Part shown: piece by piece, positions 49,229 to 59,091 of the stretch
Layout of the letters: each line of letters starts with the position of its first letter
Numbering within the stretch: the stretch's first letter is position 1
NCBI GenBank assembly: GCA_021927905.1
Contig: BLLK01000047.1
Location: 2,480,001 to 2,544,000, forward strand
Reading direction: 5' to 3'
From: Chaetoceros tenuissimus
Lineage: Eukaryota; Bacillariophyta; Thalassiosirophyceae; Chaetocerotales; Chaetocerotaceae
DNA: 64,000 bases
Program-made: the position numbers and the translations under genes
The notes under the pieces: model-generated
Told to the model about the DNA's origin: nothing
Seen by the model: the letters and a program-made list of their open reading frames with translations, nothing else
Databases searched by the model: none

Positions 49229-50845
49229 CTAATACCCTATCATTGATACAAGTTTACATGTTGATCTACAAGTTTCAGAGACACCAGGCAAGGTACATCT
49301 AGAAACGGAATCAAATCTTCCAACCCACTCGCAATCAATTGTTACATTAAATCCATCCTCATCAGGAACTTTAAATTTTCCAATTGAGTCAACGTTGCAA
49401 TCTCCTCCGCATGTCATACAACAGTGAGACTTCACTTCAGGTAGGGAACATCTACCTCTCAACTTTTCGGGTTTTCTTGAAACCCAGTCGCAGTATCTAT
49501 TAATTATTGAACCATCATCCTTCGTGAACAAACCCCTTAATGGAGAATCAGAGCCATTGATAGAAGGCAATGTAGTTGGTTTTGCGCTTGGGGATTTGGT
49601 TGGGATTGGTGACGGTTTGATACTTCCTGTTGGACTCACTGTTGGTTCTTTTGATGGAAATATAGAAGGCTCTACAGAGTCTGAAGAAGGGAACGGTGAT
49701 GGTTTATTTGAAATTGATGAAGGAGATTGGGATTTTGTAGGCTCCAAAGATGGTCTTGCCGTGTGAACAGTTGAAGGTTGTAAGGATGGGGTAACTGAAG
49801 CTTCCGCCGAAGGCTTTGACGATGGAGAAGATGTTGGAAGAAAAGTTGGAAATGGAGAGGGCATCGGAGATGGAGGCCTTGATGGACTTGATGATGGTGA
49901 TTTATTGTAAGTCGGTTCAGCTGTCACTGGAGCTCGGGTTGGACTTTTAGTTGGTGGAGAGGTAATTACCTCACATAAACCACAGGAACTGACACAACCA
50001 ATAGCAGCCGACATCCCTGCTTCTCCTCCTTTATAACAATACTTTTGTTTTCTTTCTAAATTTACTTCGGGCTTTTCACTCTGATTCAGCCAATCACAAG
50101 TAAACTTCTTATCTGATACTAAAGAATCAAATTCAAAGCCAATTTGATCGGAGCAGTCACATGAAGAACAAGACTGAAAGCAGTTGTGATAAATTTCAGG
50201 ATTTCCACAATATCTTGATTTTCTACTTTCAACCTTTTCAACATTTCCAGTAACTAGCCATTCGCAATCATATGGGCTTCCAATAGAGTCTCCTATACTT
50301 TCGAATGTAAAGTCCTGATTATTGGAACAAGAATCACCTCCTTGAACAACATTTGTTGGAGGAGATACCACACTTACAGGACTTTTTGTTGGACTCGTTG
50401 TAGGAGATGCAGTTGAATCTTGTTCTGATTCGCACAAATTACAGGACGAACTGCACCCTACTGCAGCTCTCATATTACCCTCTCCGCCTTCGTAGCAGTA
50501 TTTTTCTTTTCTCGCTTGATTGATCTCTGGTTTTTCGCTCTGATTCAACCAACTGCAAGAGTATTTCTTTTCAGAACCAGTTGCTTCGAATTCAAAATTT
50601 GGTTCATCACTGCAATTACAGTCTGTGCAGGACTGGAAACAGTTAATGTAGGTTTCAGGATTACCACAATATTTTTCTCTTCTAATATCGATTTTGTTGG
50701 CGTTCGTAGAAATGTATTCACAGAAGTAATAAGTGAATGATCCTGACGAACTTTGACTTGCGAACGTATAGTTTGGATTATCCTTACAAGAGGATTGACC
50801 AAGCACGGTTGGAAGGAAAGAAAGAAGGAGAATTGATCGTATCAT
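49229..50845 (-). CDS. Secreted protein with repeated Cys modules and Ser/Pro/Thr linkers, 538 aa
   Basis: Residues 1-16 are a signal peptide (MIRSILLLSFLPTVLG). Four modules follow, each about 60 residues: C.D...[FY].F....[FY].C.W....K.E..R..[RK]YC...(E/G)...C..SC..C. Two pairs are separated by short PT-rich linkers. A long Ser/Pro/Thr-rich region (about residues 300-425) follows, and then two shorter Cys units near the end (DWVSRKPEKLRGRC and EWVGRFDSVSRC). The terminal CxxSCxxC resembles ShKT-like six-Cys folds but does not match cleanly. The architecture is that of diatom wall or extracellular matrix proteins, with the linker probably glycosylated. A second member is encoded at 61900-63232. 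The gene is a single exon. Confidence 0.88.
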   Translation of the reverse strand: MIRSILLLSFLPTVLGQSSCKDNPNYTFASQSSSGSFTYYFCEYISTNANKIDIRREKYCGNPETYINCFQSCTDCNCSDEPNFEFEATGSEKKYSCSWLNQSEKPEINQARKEKYCYEGGEGNMRAAVGCSSSCNLCESEQDSTASPTTSPTKSPVSVVSPPTNVVQGGDSCSNNQDFTFESIGDSIGSPYDCEWLVTGNVEKVESRKSRYCGNPEIYHNCFQSCSSCDCSDQIGFEFDSLVSDKKFTCDWLNQSEKPEVNLERKQKYCYKGGEAGMSAAIGCVSSCGLCEVITSPPTKSPTRAPVTAEPTYNKSPSSSPSRPPSPMPSPFPTFLPTSSPSSKPSAEASVTPSLQPSTVHTARPSLEPTKSQSPSSISNKPSPFPSSDSVEPSIFPSKEPTVSPTGSIKPSPIPTKSPSAKPTTLPSINGSDSPLRGLFTKDDGSIINRYCDWVSRKPEKLRGRCSLPEVKSHCCMTCGGDCNVDSIGKFKVPDEDGFNVTIDCEWVGRFDSVSRCTLPGVSETCRSTCKLVSMIGY

Positions 50846-51720
50846 AACGTGTTAATGTATATGGTGACTTTGTATTCAATATAAGAATATTTATGAGGAA
50901 GTATAGAAATCTGATAGGTGATCATTATTGTCAGGGATGATGGCGAAGGGGCGATGTTTCCAACGAATGTGGCAATGATAATGTTATGGCCATTAGATAT
51001 TGAATTCTTATGTGATCATTGTGCAATGACAATTTTCTGGCCAATGTCATAGCCACTAAGATATTTTTAGATCTAAATTCTTATTTGTTTAGGTCTATTC
51101 ATGTCTAAATTGCTCTTTTGACCTTGCCTTCATCTTTGCTTCGTCTGTGATGAACGAAGCTTCTACTCACGTACTATCATGACGACTGTTGTTAGTTCGC
51201 TCTATTGCATGCTCCAAGCATTATTTAAAACTTGGCATATGATCGAATAGACATGTTTGCAAAACTACTCTTCAAATTTTCCTTTGTGGTGCAGTCTTCC
51301 AAGGTCAATAGATGCAAAATGTCTATCATGAATTAGCGTAAAATTTAGAAATATGATACAGATTAAGGTACAGCATTTTTACATACGAATATCATCTTTC
51401 TCATAAGTATCCAATAAGTAAATATCATCCTACCTTATTTTATCTAGTATGATAGCGAATTGAACTGTGATATCAGTAGGTAACATACACCATACACCAT
51501 AACATACACCTTACACTATACCACCGTAATGTACAAAAAAGCGCCTCCTTGCGGCCTCCTTCAAATACCTTCCCCACATGGTTATCTACTCCAACCTATC
51601 TTCTCGCTCTCTATCGCCTCTCGCCATTTCATTTCCACATGTTTTACATGTTCAAAAGAGTTTTCATAAGTGTATGCATTACCTACATCCTTTCTCAGAA
51701 TTCAAACTAAATAGAAAACA
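50846..51720. other. Long divergent intergenic region
   Basis: About 875 bases lie between the secreted Cys protein and NUP93. Around 50960-51090 there are loosely repeated GGCAATG / GGCCATTAG / GGCCAATGTC words, and at 51481-51520 an ACATACACC-type short tandem repeat. A pyrimidine-rich tract lies at 51560-51640. No gene is seen. Confidence 0.4.
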
Positions 51721-54249
51721 ATGGAAGCTAGTGCACTAGGGATGAATGCAATGCCATTGGCAAACCAAGGGGCGCTTTTTCCTGCAAACAATATCAACAC
51801 AAATCAACAGACATCTGTTGACTCTATGAACATCATGTCCAGTGTTAGTAACAATCAAAAAGGGAGCAAAGGGCACCAATTTCTATCAGGCGCTGGGATT
51901 GATTCCCAGTCTCTCTTTCGCAGAGCACGTGACCTCCAGTCCAAAGCCTCAAAGTCCCCTCGAAATATCAAGAATCTTTACTCTTTAGGCAATGCAGCAG
52001 CAAATACTTCTACCAACAAACCACTGAATCCAAATCTTCACCAATCACTTGCCCAAACAAGAGCAGATATTATAGAAAATATCATCATGAAACAAAGAAT
52101 CAAAACTCAAGAAATTGTACAAGAAAAAATCCATGCAAGACTACAAGAAAACTTTGAACAAACTCTTGCTAGTCTTGGACATGTAGTACAATCTCGCACC
52201 GTACCATCATCATCTAAACCTAGCACTTCTTCTTTTATGGATGACGATGCCCTTGTCTCGCAATTTCCAAATGTCGATATTGATTGGAACTCGCAAGTGC
52301 TACTATTGCACTTGAACTACATGACGACTTTGTATAACAACAACTCAAACAATCAAATTAGCCTCGAATCTCTTCTTCCGCTATCTCAGCAGTTACAACA
52401 TACACAGTATCAAAATGCAATCGCTTTTTTTCAAACACTAGCGAAATATCCTTCTACTATTCGTGGAAGATGTGTTGCTTCACTTGAATTCTTGTCGGAA
52501 CAATACAGTATCTACATAATGAATCAGGTGAAGAACTCATTAAGTACAAATGATGTCAGCATTTCAAATCGCGGAGGTATGCTAGGTTTCATTGACTCTT
52601 TTGTAAGCATGGAATTAGGATCTAATTCAACAGGACAAAAAGAGGAAATTGTGTGGAGATTAGCATACCATGCTTTGCGTTGCGGAGACTTGGAGTGTGT
52701 GAAGAAAATCTTCTTGGATGCTTCTAAAGAAATTCAAGTGGACCAGAAATTATTACAATTTCTTGAGGAAGCAACTAGTGGCAATTCTAGTGGTATTGAT
52801 GCTTTGTTGAATGTGAGAAATGATGTCGCAGTGGGGGTGAAGGAGCTTTTCTCTTCTGCACAAATGAGAATGAGAGGATCTGTCCCTGGAGATAATACAA
52901 CCGTCTACGAGCTTGCTGTCTTGGGTTTGCTGACGTTTACACCTTTCCAGCAAGGAACTGTTGAAAAAACTAGTGAAGACTATGTATTCATGGCATTGTG
53001 GAATGGTGTGAAGACGGATAAAGAATGTGAGGAAAATGTTATAGCTCTTACAGATAATATCAAACATTATGGGCCTAGCCATTTCGAAGATGACTTGGAG
53101 CAAAGCAGCGCACAAAGTGGATGGGTTTATGCCACTTTGCTTTTCTTATGTCAGCAAATTAAGAGTGGACTTGGATACTTGGCTGGAAAGTCCTCGGATG
53201 GATTGTGCGTCGCTGTCCATATGGGTCTAGCCTTGCAAGAGAATGGTATTGCTATATCTGATTTCACCAAAGAGACCAAAAGTACTGCAGCAATTTCTTC
53301 AAATTATCTAGCGATGCTTATAACTGCATTTGCAAGAAGCATGCAAACAGCATCACCTGAAACATCATTAGATTATTTGATTCACATCCCTGGGGCAGCT
53401 CAAACTGGAATCGTCTCAAAAAGTGGCAAACCTTTGAGTAAGACAGCTCTAAATCAGATTTCTCGACTAATTCTTGACACGAAGGCTTTCTCTGTGATCG
53501 GGGGTTCTGTTGCACAAGATGGTTCTCGCCTAGCAACAGGAGCATTAGACAAATTCTTCGGAGGTACCCAGGTTTCAGAGATTATCGGCGTTGTCGCAGA
53601 GCAATCTATGAGGGAAGGCAAGATTGCAGATGCAGCAGAACTTTTATCTCTCGCTGGTCGTTACAGTGATTTGCTGTCTGTATTGAATAGGCAACTATCA
53701 TCAATGCTTGTGAATGATAACGAGAAGGAAAGATTTTTCTGGAAAAGTGCTGCAGAGCAGTTCATGCAAACATATCTAACAAATGGACAAACTCATGTGC
53801 TCAAGGTTTTGGAAAAGGAAAGAAATTTATCACTTGGGAATACGTTCCAGATGTTATTGAATCTCATGTCATTTTTTGATAGATGCAAAGATAAAAAGTG
53901 GAAGAGTGCCTGGGAACTAGTTGATACTTTAGGCATCCTTCCAACGTCAGATGGGGATATCTCAAGCAAGGTTGATTCTTTTAACAACCTGTCTACAAGC
54001 ATCCAACACGTATTTCATCATATTATTCTACAATCCATGCAAGCACTTTATGAGCAGCACATCGAACTTAAGTCTTCTCTTGGTATGATTCACCAGGAAC
54101 CAAACTCGGGTGTTGGAGCAATTGAACAGCGTTTGTTGGAAGTTCGAAATAGAGCACGTCTTCTAGCTACTTTTTCTGGATTAATCCCACTCCATTGTGG
54201 TGTTGATTTCAAGGCAGAAATAGGACGTATGGAAGCATACATGGTTTAG
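51721..54249 (+). CDS. NUP93: Nucleoporin NUP93/Nic96, 842 aa
   Basis: NUP93 is the scaffold of the inner ring of the nuclear pore. The first 170 residues are Asn/Ser/Gln-rich with a coiled-coil-like helix (IKTQEIVQEKIHARLQENFE), as in the flexible N-terminus that binds other inner-ring nucleoporins. From about residue 240 the protein is all-helical and carries family landmarks: YPSTIRGRCVASLEFLSEQY, then EEIVWRLAYHALRCGDLECV, matching the W..aYyalRcGdl motif of Nic96. Further on are YATLLFLCQQIKSGLGYLAG, HMGLALQENGI and AADAAELLSLAGRYSDLL-like helices. Length is close to the usual 820-850. The gene is a single exon. Confidence 0.9.
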   Translation: MEASALGMNAMPLANQGALFPANNINTNQQTSVDSMNIMSSVSNNQKGSKGHQFLSGAGIDSQSLFRRARDLQSKASKSPRNIKNLYSLGNAAANTSTNKPLNPNLHQSLAQTRADIIENIIMKQRIKTQEIVQEKIHARLQENFEQTLASLGHVVQSRTVPSSSKPSTSSFMDDDALVSQFPNVDIDWNSQVLLLHLNYMTTLYNNNSNNQISLESLLPLSQQLQHTQYQNAIAFFQTLAKYPSTIRGRCVASLEFLSEQYSIYIMNQVKNSLSTNDVSISNRGGMLGFIDSFVSMELGSNSTGQKEEIVWRLAYHALRCGDLECVKKIFLDASKEIQVDQKLLQFLEEATSGNSSGIDALLNVRNDVAVGVKELFSSAQMRMRGSVPGDNTTVYELAVLGLLTFTPFQQGTVEKTSEDYVFMALWNGVKTDKECEENVIALTDNIKHYGPSHFEDDLEQSSAQSGWVYATLLFLCQQIKSGLGYLAGKSSDGLCVAVHMGLALQENGIAISDFTKETKSTAAISSNYLAMLITAFARSMQTASPETSLDYLIHIPGAAQTGIVSKSGKPLSKTALNQISRLILDTKAFSVIGGSVAQDGSRLATGALDKFFGGTQVSEIIGVVAEQSMREGKIADAAELLSLAGRYSDLLSVLNRQLSSMLVNDNEKERFFWKSAAEQFMQTYLTNGQTHVLKVLEKERNLSLGNTFQMLLNLMSFFDRCKDKKWKSAWELVDTLGILPTSDGDISSKVDSFNNLSTSIQHVFHHIILQSMQALYEQHIELKSSLGMIHQEPNSGVGAIEQRLLEVRNRARLLATFSGLIPLHCGVDFKAEIGRMEAYMV

Positions 54250-54386
54250 AATTTGTTTGAAGATTTCCAGGGATTTAGCTAAGTAACAAATAAAACAAAA
54301 TTGTTTTTAAATAGAGGATCATGAATCATTGATAGTAGAGTTATGTAATTTGATTCTATGGATATACCTCAACAGTAGCTTTTGAT

Positions 54387-55619
54387 TTATGACCTTGTGG
54401 AAAATTTGTGAATTAGAGTATTTGTATAAGTTTCCCCAGGCAAAAGTGATGTGGAAGAAAATGAAGGCTGATTTGGTGAATCAGGAAATCGTTGTGTTTC
54501 AAGACAGAATGCAGTTCGTTTGTCATAAGCTACATCCCCTTTTCCTATAAGAGTTCCATCCAAAAAGTTACTAGTGTAGAATTGTATTCCAGGCTGATCT
54601 GTGAATATTTCCATCACTCGTCCAGACTTCTTATCTTCGACTCGAGCCGCAAAGCGAAGAGAACTATTTACACCGTCAATTATCCAGCAATGATCATAGC
54701 CTGCTCCTAAGTTTAATGCGTCAAACTCATCGTCTATTCGATCACCGATTCTTTTCATCGACGTAAAATCCATTGGTGTGTCTTTGACAGAACAAATCTC
54801 ACCAGTTGGAATGAGCCCCTTGTTCGTAGGTAAATATGAAGATGCATTCAATAATAATTTGTGGTCTAAGATATCCTCCCTAGGGTTGCCACCCAAATTC
54901 CAGTAACTATGATGTACCATGTTAATGATAGTCTTTTTATTCGTTGTTGCAGTCGCTTTCCACATCAGTTCGTTATCATCATTCAAGGAATAGGTGATAC
55001 TCGCTGTGACAGTTCCAGGATATCCTTCCTCTTTGTCCTCTGAAGTATACACAAACTTTACAGCGGAATCATCGATAATTTCTCCCTTCCAAATAACTTT
55101 ATCAAACCCTTTCGCTCCTCCGTGAAGCGAACATGGAATTCCACCAGGGTCATTATTTGTTGCAAGTTCATATGTTTGTCCATCCAGTTCAAACTTTCCA
55201 TGAGCTATGCGATTTCCAAATCTACCTATAGAAGCCCCGAAGTAATGGCTATTTTTGTTTACCCAGTCGTCCAAGGTGTCAAAGCCATGTGTAAGATCTT
55301 CGATCTTTCCTTCAGCGTTTGCCGTTTTACATGAGATCAGTATAGCTCCATATTCCATTACTTCAACAGATACTCCATTTTTATTTGTCAATGTGTATTT
55401 CTGAATTGGTGTGTTACCAATAGTTCCATATACTTGCTTAGTGATTCTCGGGGATCCCATATTTTCATCTATTGTGCCAATGCATGAATATAAATTTGAA
55501 TGTTCTTGACTGATATTAGACGAGCAAGGTAAGGGCTGGAACGCAGAGCAAAGTTGAAGGACAGATACTATGATGCACAAAAAGATGGTCTGTGATTTAT
55601 TCAGTGAATGTTTGTTCAT
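54387..55619 (-). CDS. Aldose 1-epimerase (galactose mutarotase), plastid-type presequence, 410 aa
   Basis: The enzyme interconverts alpha and beta anomers of hexoses. The fold and sites are clear: FGASIGRFGNRIAHGKF (substrate-binding Arg), SLHGGAKGFDKVIWKGE (first His), MVHHSYWNLGG (catalytic His), GYDHCWIIDG, and near the end CLETQRFPDSPNQPSF (catalytic Glu). The N-terminus is a hydrophobic signal peptide (about 11-25) ending CSA and followed at once by FQPLP, which is the Ala-Phe type junction of diatom plastid proteins. Secretion is the alternative. The start is the first ATG. Its 3' end is convergent with NUP93. The gene is a single exon. Confidence 0.93.
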   Translation of the reverse strand: MNKHSLNKSQTIFLCIIVSVLQLCSAFQPLPCSSNISQEHSNLYSCIGTIDENMGSPRITKQVYGTIGNTPIQKYTLTNKNGVSVEVMEYGAILISCKTANAEGKIEDLTHGFDTLDDWVNKNSHYFGASIGRFGNRIAHGKFELDGQTYELATNNDPGGIPCSLHGGAKGFDKVIWKGEIIDDSAVKFVYTSEDKEEGYPGTVTASITYSLNDDNELMWKATATTNKKTIINMVHHSYWNLGGNPREDILDHKLLLNASSYLPTNKGLIPTGEICSVKDTPMDFTSMKRIGDRIDDEFDALNLGAGYDHCWIIDGVNSSLRFAARVEDKKSGRVMEIFTDQPGIQFYTSNFLDGTLIGKGDVAYDKRTAFCLETQRFPDSPNQPSFSSTSLLPGETYTNTLIHKFSTRS

Positions 55620-56079
55620 TCCTGTTGTGAAAAGGTAAATCCGTTTATTTCAATGTTTGGAGTAGTGAGGTACTAGTCTATTAAACAGAAATTATTACCC
55701 CACCAAAAATGGAAAACAGTCCAATGCTTTTCAGTACGTACAATGCTATAGTATGACATAGCTAAATCAGCCTATAAGAAAGATGAATACATCGGATCCT
55801 ACGTACGAGTACTCGTTCAACTTTTTGTCCAGTTTGGATTTTTGTTTTCATCTCATTCTTTTTATTATTCTTCGTTTTACGAATATGTTCATGTGTTAGT
55901 TACTTACTGAAGTACAATCTAGCTTTACTAGTAACTCTCGATCGATCAAGCAATCGTCTCTATCATAATTTCTGCAATCTCGCAAAAAAAGTTTGAAGGA
56001 GAATAGAATACACAAGAATTGTCATTACACATCAGTTTACGATCTAGCCATCAAAATAAGAACCCTTCTTGACATCAAA
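55620..56079. other. Divergent promoter region
   Basis: 460 bases lie between the mutarotase and first RING gene starts. TACGTACGAGTACTCG (55801-55816) is a short palindromic word cluster. Nothing else is seen. Confidence 0.4.
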
Positions 56080-57416
56080 ATGTTTAATTCAGATTCAAGT
56101 AATCAGAATAGAGATTCTAATAGCACCAACGAAGCAGTTGAAACAGTTCTTGTAAGAGATGAAACCAGCAGGCTATTAGACGAAACAGTCCAAAATTACA
56201 CCGAAGATACCACTGAAGAAAATATTCACATCCGAGAGATAATTAGGGATATTGAAAGAGGATTAGATGATGTACATGTTATACCAGTTGGAAACAATGA
56301 CACAGCAGATCAAGCTGCGACAACATTCAATTCCATATCTTACGATGATGATGATATATCGAGAAGCGTCCATCGTATACGATTCATATTCTATAGTCTT
56401 TTCATCCCACTCGTACCCATTACAATTTATCTTACACTCACATTCATCAGTCTAGTAATAAACGCTATGAAATCAGACTCTTGCTCGCACCCATTGCGAT
56501 GGTTCGTTCTCACCATGGTTACTCTACTGACGTATATTCCAAATCATCAACGAATCAAGGTATACTTTTTTGAAGAAGGAGACCGATATTCACCACTCGC
56601 TGCCAAACTATTTGACAATATATTCTACTTCTCCATTCTTATGTTCTGCTTCTATGAGCTTACTTTGAAGCAAATTTGCGCAGAAGATTTAACTAGCTTT
56701 CAGGATAAAGATGTCTCAACATGCCAAGTTACGTGCCCTGACCTATACGAATCCTTTTTAAATTTCGATTTTCTTGTGAGGCTATTTATTCTCATGCTTC
56801 TGACGCCTTTGATATTAATGCCATTTGTTGTACTCTATTTGATGAGAAGGATACAAATAGATGGAGTTGATTTTCGTGTAAGAGATAGACATGAATACAT
56901 GGCTGGTGGAGCATTGGTGAAGGATGTCATGAAGGGATTGAGAGAGGTTACATTTCGCACAATTAATGTAGATGGCGAAGCAAAGCTTGAAGTGACTGAG
57001 AAAAATAAAGGGGGAGATGGGTCAGAAGAGAAATTAGTTGATGGTGACTTTGTCAAGGAATGTTGCATATGTATGATGGAATTCGATCTCGAAAATGGGA
57101 GCAAGACAGAAAATAGAAAGAGATTTCGGAATCCTTTTGCGAATCCTCGGGATATTAATGGTAATTCGATTACAGCAACCAATGATTGTATCGTCATGAC
57201 AAAGTGCGGTCATGTAAGTCATGATTATGACTTGAATATTTTTGGCTTTGTTTACCAATCACTAACACATGTATTTCATAGTTTTTCCATAAAGCATGTA
57301 TAGGTGGATGGGTTGGTGGGAGAAATTGGGAGTATGAGACTTCCACAGAAAATGCCCGTGCTCGAAGAAATTGCTGTCCATTGTGCAGAGAGGATCTAAT
57401 CGAACCTGAGTCATGA
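56080..57416 (+). CDS. Membrane RING-H2 protein, first of a tandem pair, 422 aa
   Basis: Exons 56080-57213 and 57282-57416 are joined across a 68-nt intron that cuts the RING finger between CGH and FFHKAC. The RING starts at ECCICMMEF (about residue 327) and ends RRNCCPLCREDL, giving a C3H2C3-type pattern with a long loop, as in E3 ubiquitin ligases. Upstream are about four membrane segments (FYSLFIPLVPITIYLTLTFI; WFVLTMVTLLTYI; a segment near 190-205; LFILMLLTPLILMPFVVLYL). The first 100 residues are acidic and Ser/Thr-rich. ATG 56080 is the first in frame. The neighbour at 57727 is a clear paralogue with the same layout, so the pair arose by tandem duplication. Confidence 0.9.
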
Positions 57417-57726
57417 TTGAAACTTCTTGAGATCATAATAGGAAATAAAAATTTCATATTCCAATTTATTCTAAAAATGCTTTTTCATTATTCTATGTGG
57501 CTAGTTGTTGGTGTTGTTTTGAAACGTAGCTAGCTAGTTAACAAAAACAAGAAGAGACCTACCTACAAACCGCCACCTACCTCGCCCTACCCGGCGGCAC
57601 GGAACAAAAAGGAGGTTGTTCATTATTGCATGATCACATTATTCAAAGAGGTTGTGGAAAGAACAACGGTGGCTCATGCCATTATCATATTATCTATAGC
57701 AATAACAGTAGAGGCAGTGTCAAGAA
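57417..57726. other. Spacer between tandem RING genes
   Basis: 310 bases between the duplicated genes. It contains CTAGCTAGCTAG-like words near 57528-57538 and an ACCTACCTACAAACCGCC stretch near 57559. No gene is seen. Confidence 0.4.
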
Positions 57727-59007
57727 ATGCGAGAAACAAGAAACCAGCCCCTGGCTGAAACTAACAGAAACGAAGCCAGTCCGCTGTTGGGTAACAACCA
57801 ACATTCAGAAAGTGACGTTCAAGATGACATCGAGTCTAATGTTTCCCAAGGATTGAATAACACCGAAAGTAGAAATTTGAGTTTGGATATTCATTTCGAT
57901 GCATCAAGTAGTAGAAGCGAGAATAGTGTAGATAGCTCGGAGAATACTGATGATTTGGATATTGACACAAATGCAGCAGTTGCCGGAGTTCCTGAAAGAA
58001 CAAGTGGACCTACAAACCCAAACAATAATAATGGTATTGAAACTGAATACGAGTCCTTTACAAACAGGCTACGATATGTATTCTTTGCACTCTACCTTCC
58101 ATCAATCCCTCTTTCAGGATTACTCGCTTTGATTTTATTCAAACTGACCCTAGTTGCCATTACTTCAAGTCAGTGCTCACATTCTTTACGCGAGTTTACT
58201 TTTGTTTCAATAATCATTCTGGCCTACGGTCCGTATCACAAACGAGTGAAGAGGTATCTCTTTGATTATGATCGGCTTCGAGATGGAAATCGACGTCCAC
58301 GAAGCGTCAGATTGTATGATCAGGTTTTTTACTGGTGTTGGATTATGTATTTATATTACGACATGACACTCGCACAGCTTTGTCAAGACGATACTTCCTT
58401 GATTGATAATCAAGCCATTTCTACATGTGAGACTACATGTGGAGAGCTATATACTTGGTTCCAGAGGTTTGATTTTATTTTAAGAATCTTCATCATCAAC
58501 ATGGTACTGCCATTGGTTACGATTCCTTTTGTTTATTGTTGGATTCTGAGAAGAGTAGGAAGTATTGGTCCACGACCTGGAAATGATTTCCTAGCAGGTG
58601 ATACATTAGTAAGAGATGTGATGGATGGACTTCATGAAGTAGAGCTTTTCTTTGTAAATGATGAAAGTACGGGTGTTGGAAAAGTTAGAGTTCAAGGAAA
58701 GAATAATACTCAAACTTGGAGTGGAACTAAATTGTTTGACAAGGAAGCCCTTCGAGAATGCTGTATTTGCATGACAGAATTCCAAATTGAGGATGTTTCG
58801 AATGCGTCGAAGGAAGAGGAAGAGCATGTGATTGATGATTGTGTTGTTGAAACCAGATGCGGGCATCACTTTCATAAATCTTGTTTAGGACATTGGATTG
58901 GTGGAGAGAATTGGGAAGATGCTATTACTGACGAAACACGAGCTAGGCGGAAATGTTGTCCACTATGTAGGGAGGACTTGACTTTTACTGGCGATGATAC
59001 AGTATAA
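57727..59007 (+). CDS. Membrane RING-H2 protein, second of a tandem pair, 426 aa
   Basis: This protein has the same architecture as the neighbour: an acidic Ser/Asn-rich head (to about residue 110), about four membrane segments (FALYLPSIPLSGLLALILFK; FTFVSIIILAYG; FYWCWIMYLYYD; IFIINMVLPLVTIPFVYCW) and a C-terminal RING-H2 from ECCICMTEF to CCPLCREDL with TRCGHHFHKSCLGHW in the middle. Unlike its neighbour it has no intron in the RING. Shared blocks such as CE(T/V)TC, LRIF and GGxNWE confirm paralogy. It is a likely membrane-bound E3 ubiquitin ligase; substrates are unknown. Its stop is 84 bases from the convergent next gene. Confidence 0.9.
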   Translation: MRETRNQPLAETNRNEASPLLGNNQHSESDVQDDIESNVSQGLNNTESRNLSLDIHFDASSSRSENSVDSSENTDDLDIDTNAAVAGVPERTSGPTNPNNNNGIETEYESFTNRLRYVFFALYLPSIPLSGLLALILFKLTLVAITSSQCSHSLREFTFVSIIILAYGPYHKRVKRYLFDYDRLRDGNRRPRSVRLYDQVFYWCWIMYLYYDMTLAQLCQDDTSLIDNQAISTCETTCGELYTWFQRFDFILRIFIINMVLPLVTIPFVYCWILRRVGSIGPRPGNDFLAGDTLVRDVMDGLHEVELFFVNDESTGVGKVRVQGKNNTQTWSGTKLFDKEALRECCICMTEFQIEDVSNASKEEEEHVIDDCVVETRCGHHFHKSCLGHWIGGENWEDAITDETRARRKCCPLCREDLTFTGDDTV

Positions 59008-59091
59008 TTCAATTCTCAAGAGTAAAAATTGTATAAAGTTGTTGATTATGTATGGACATGTATTGCCTTTACAGGAAAATGAAGAAAAGCC

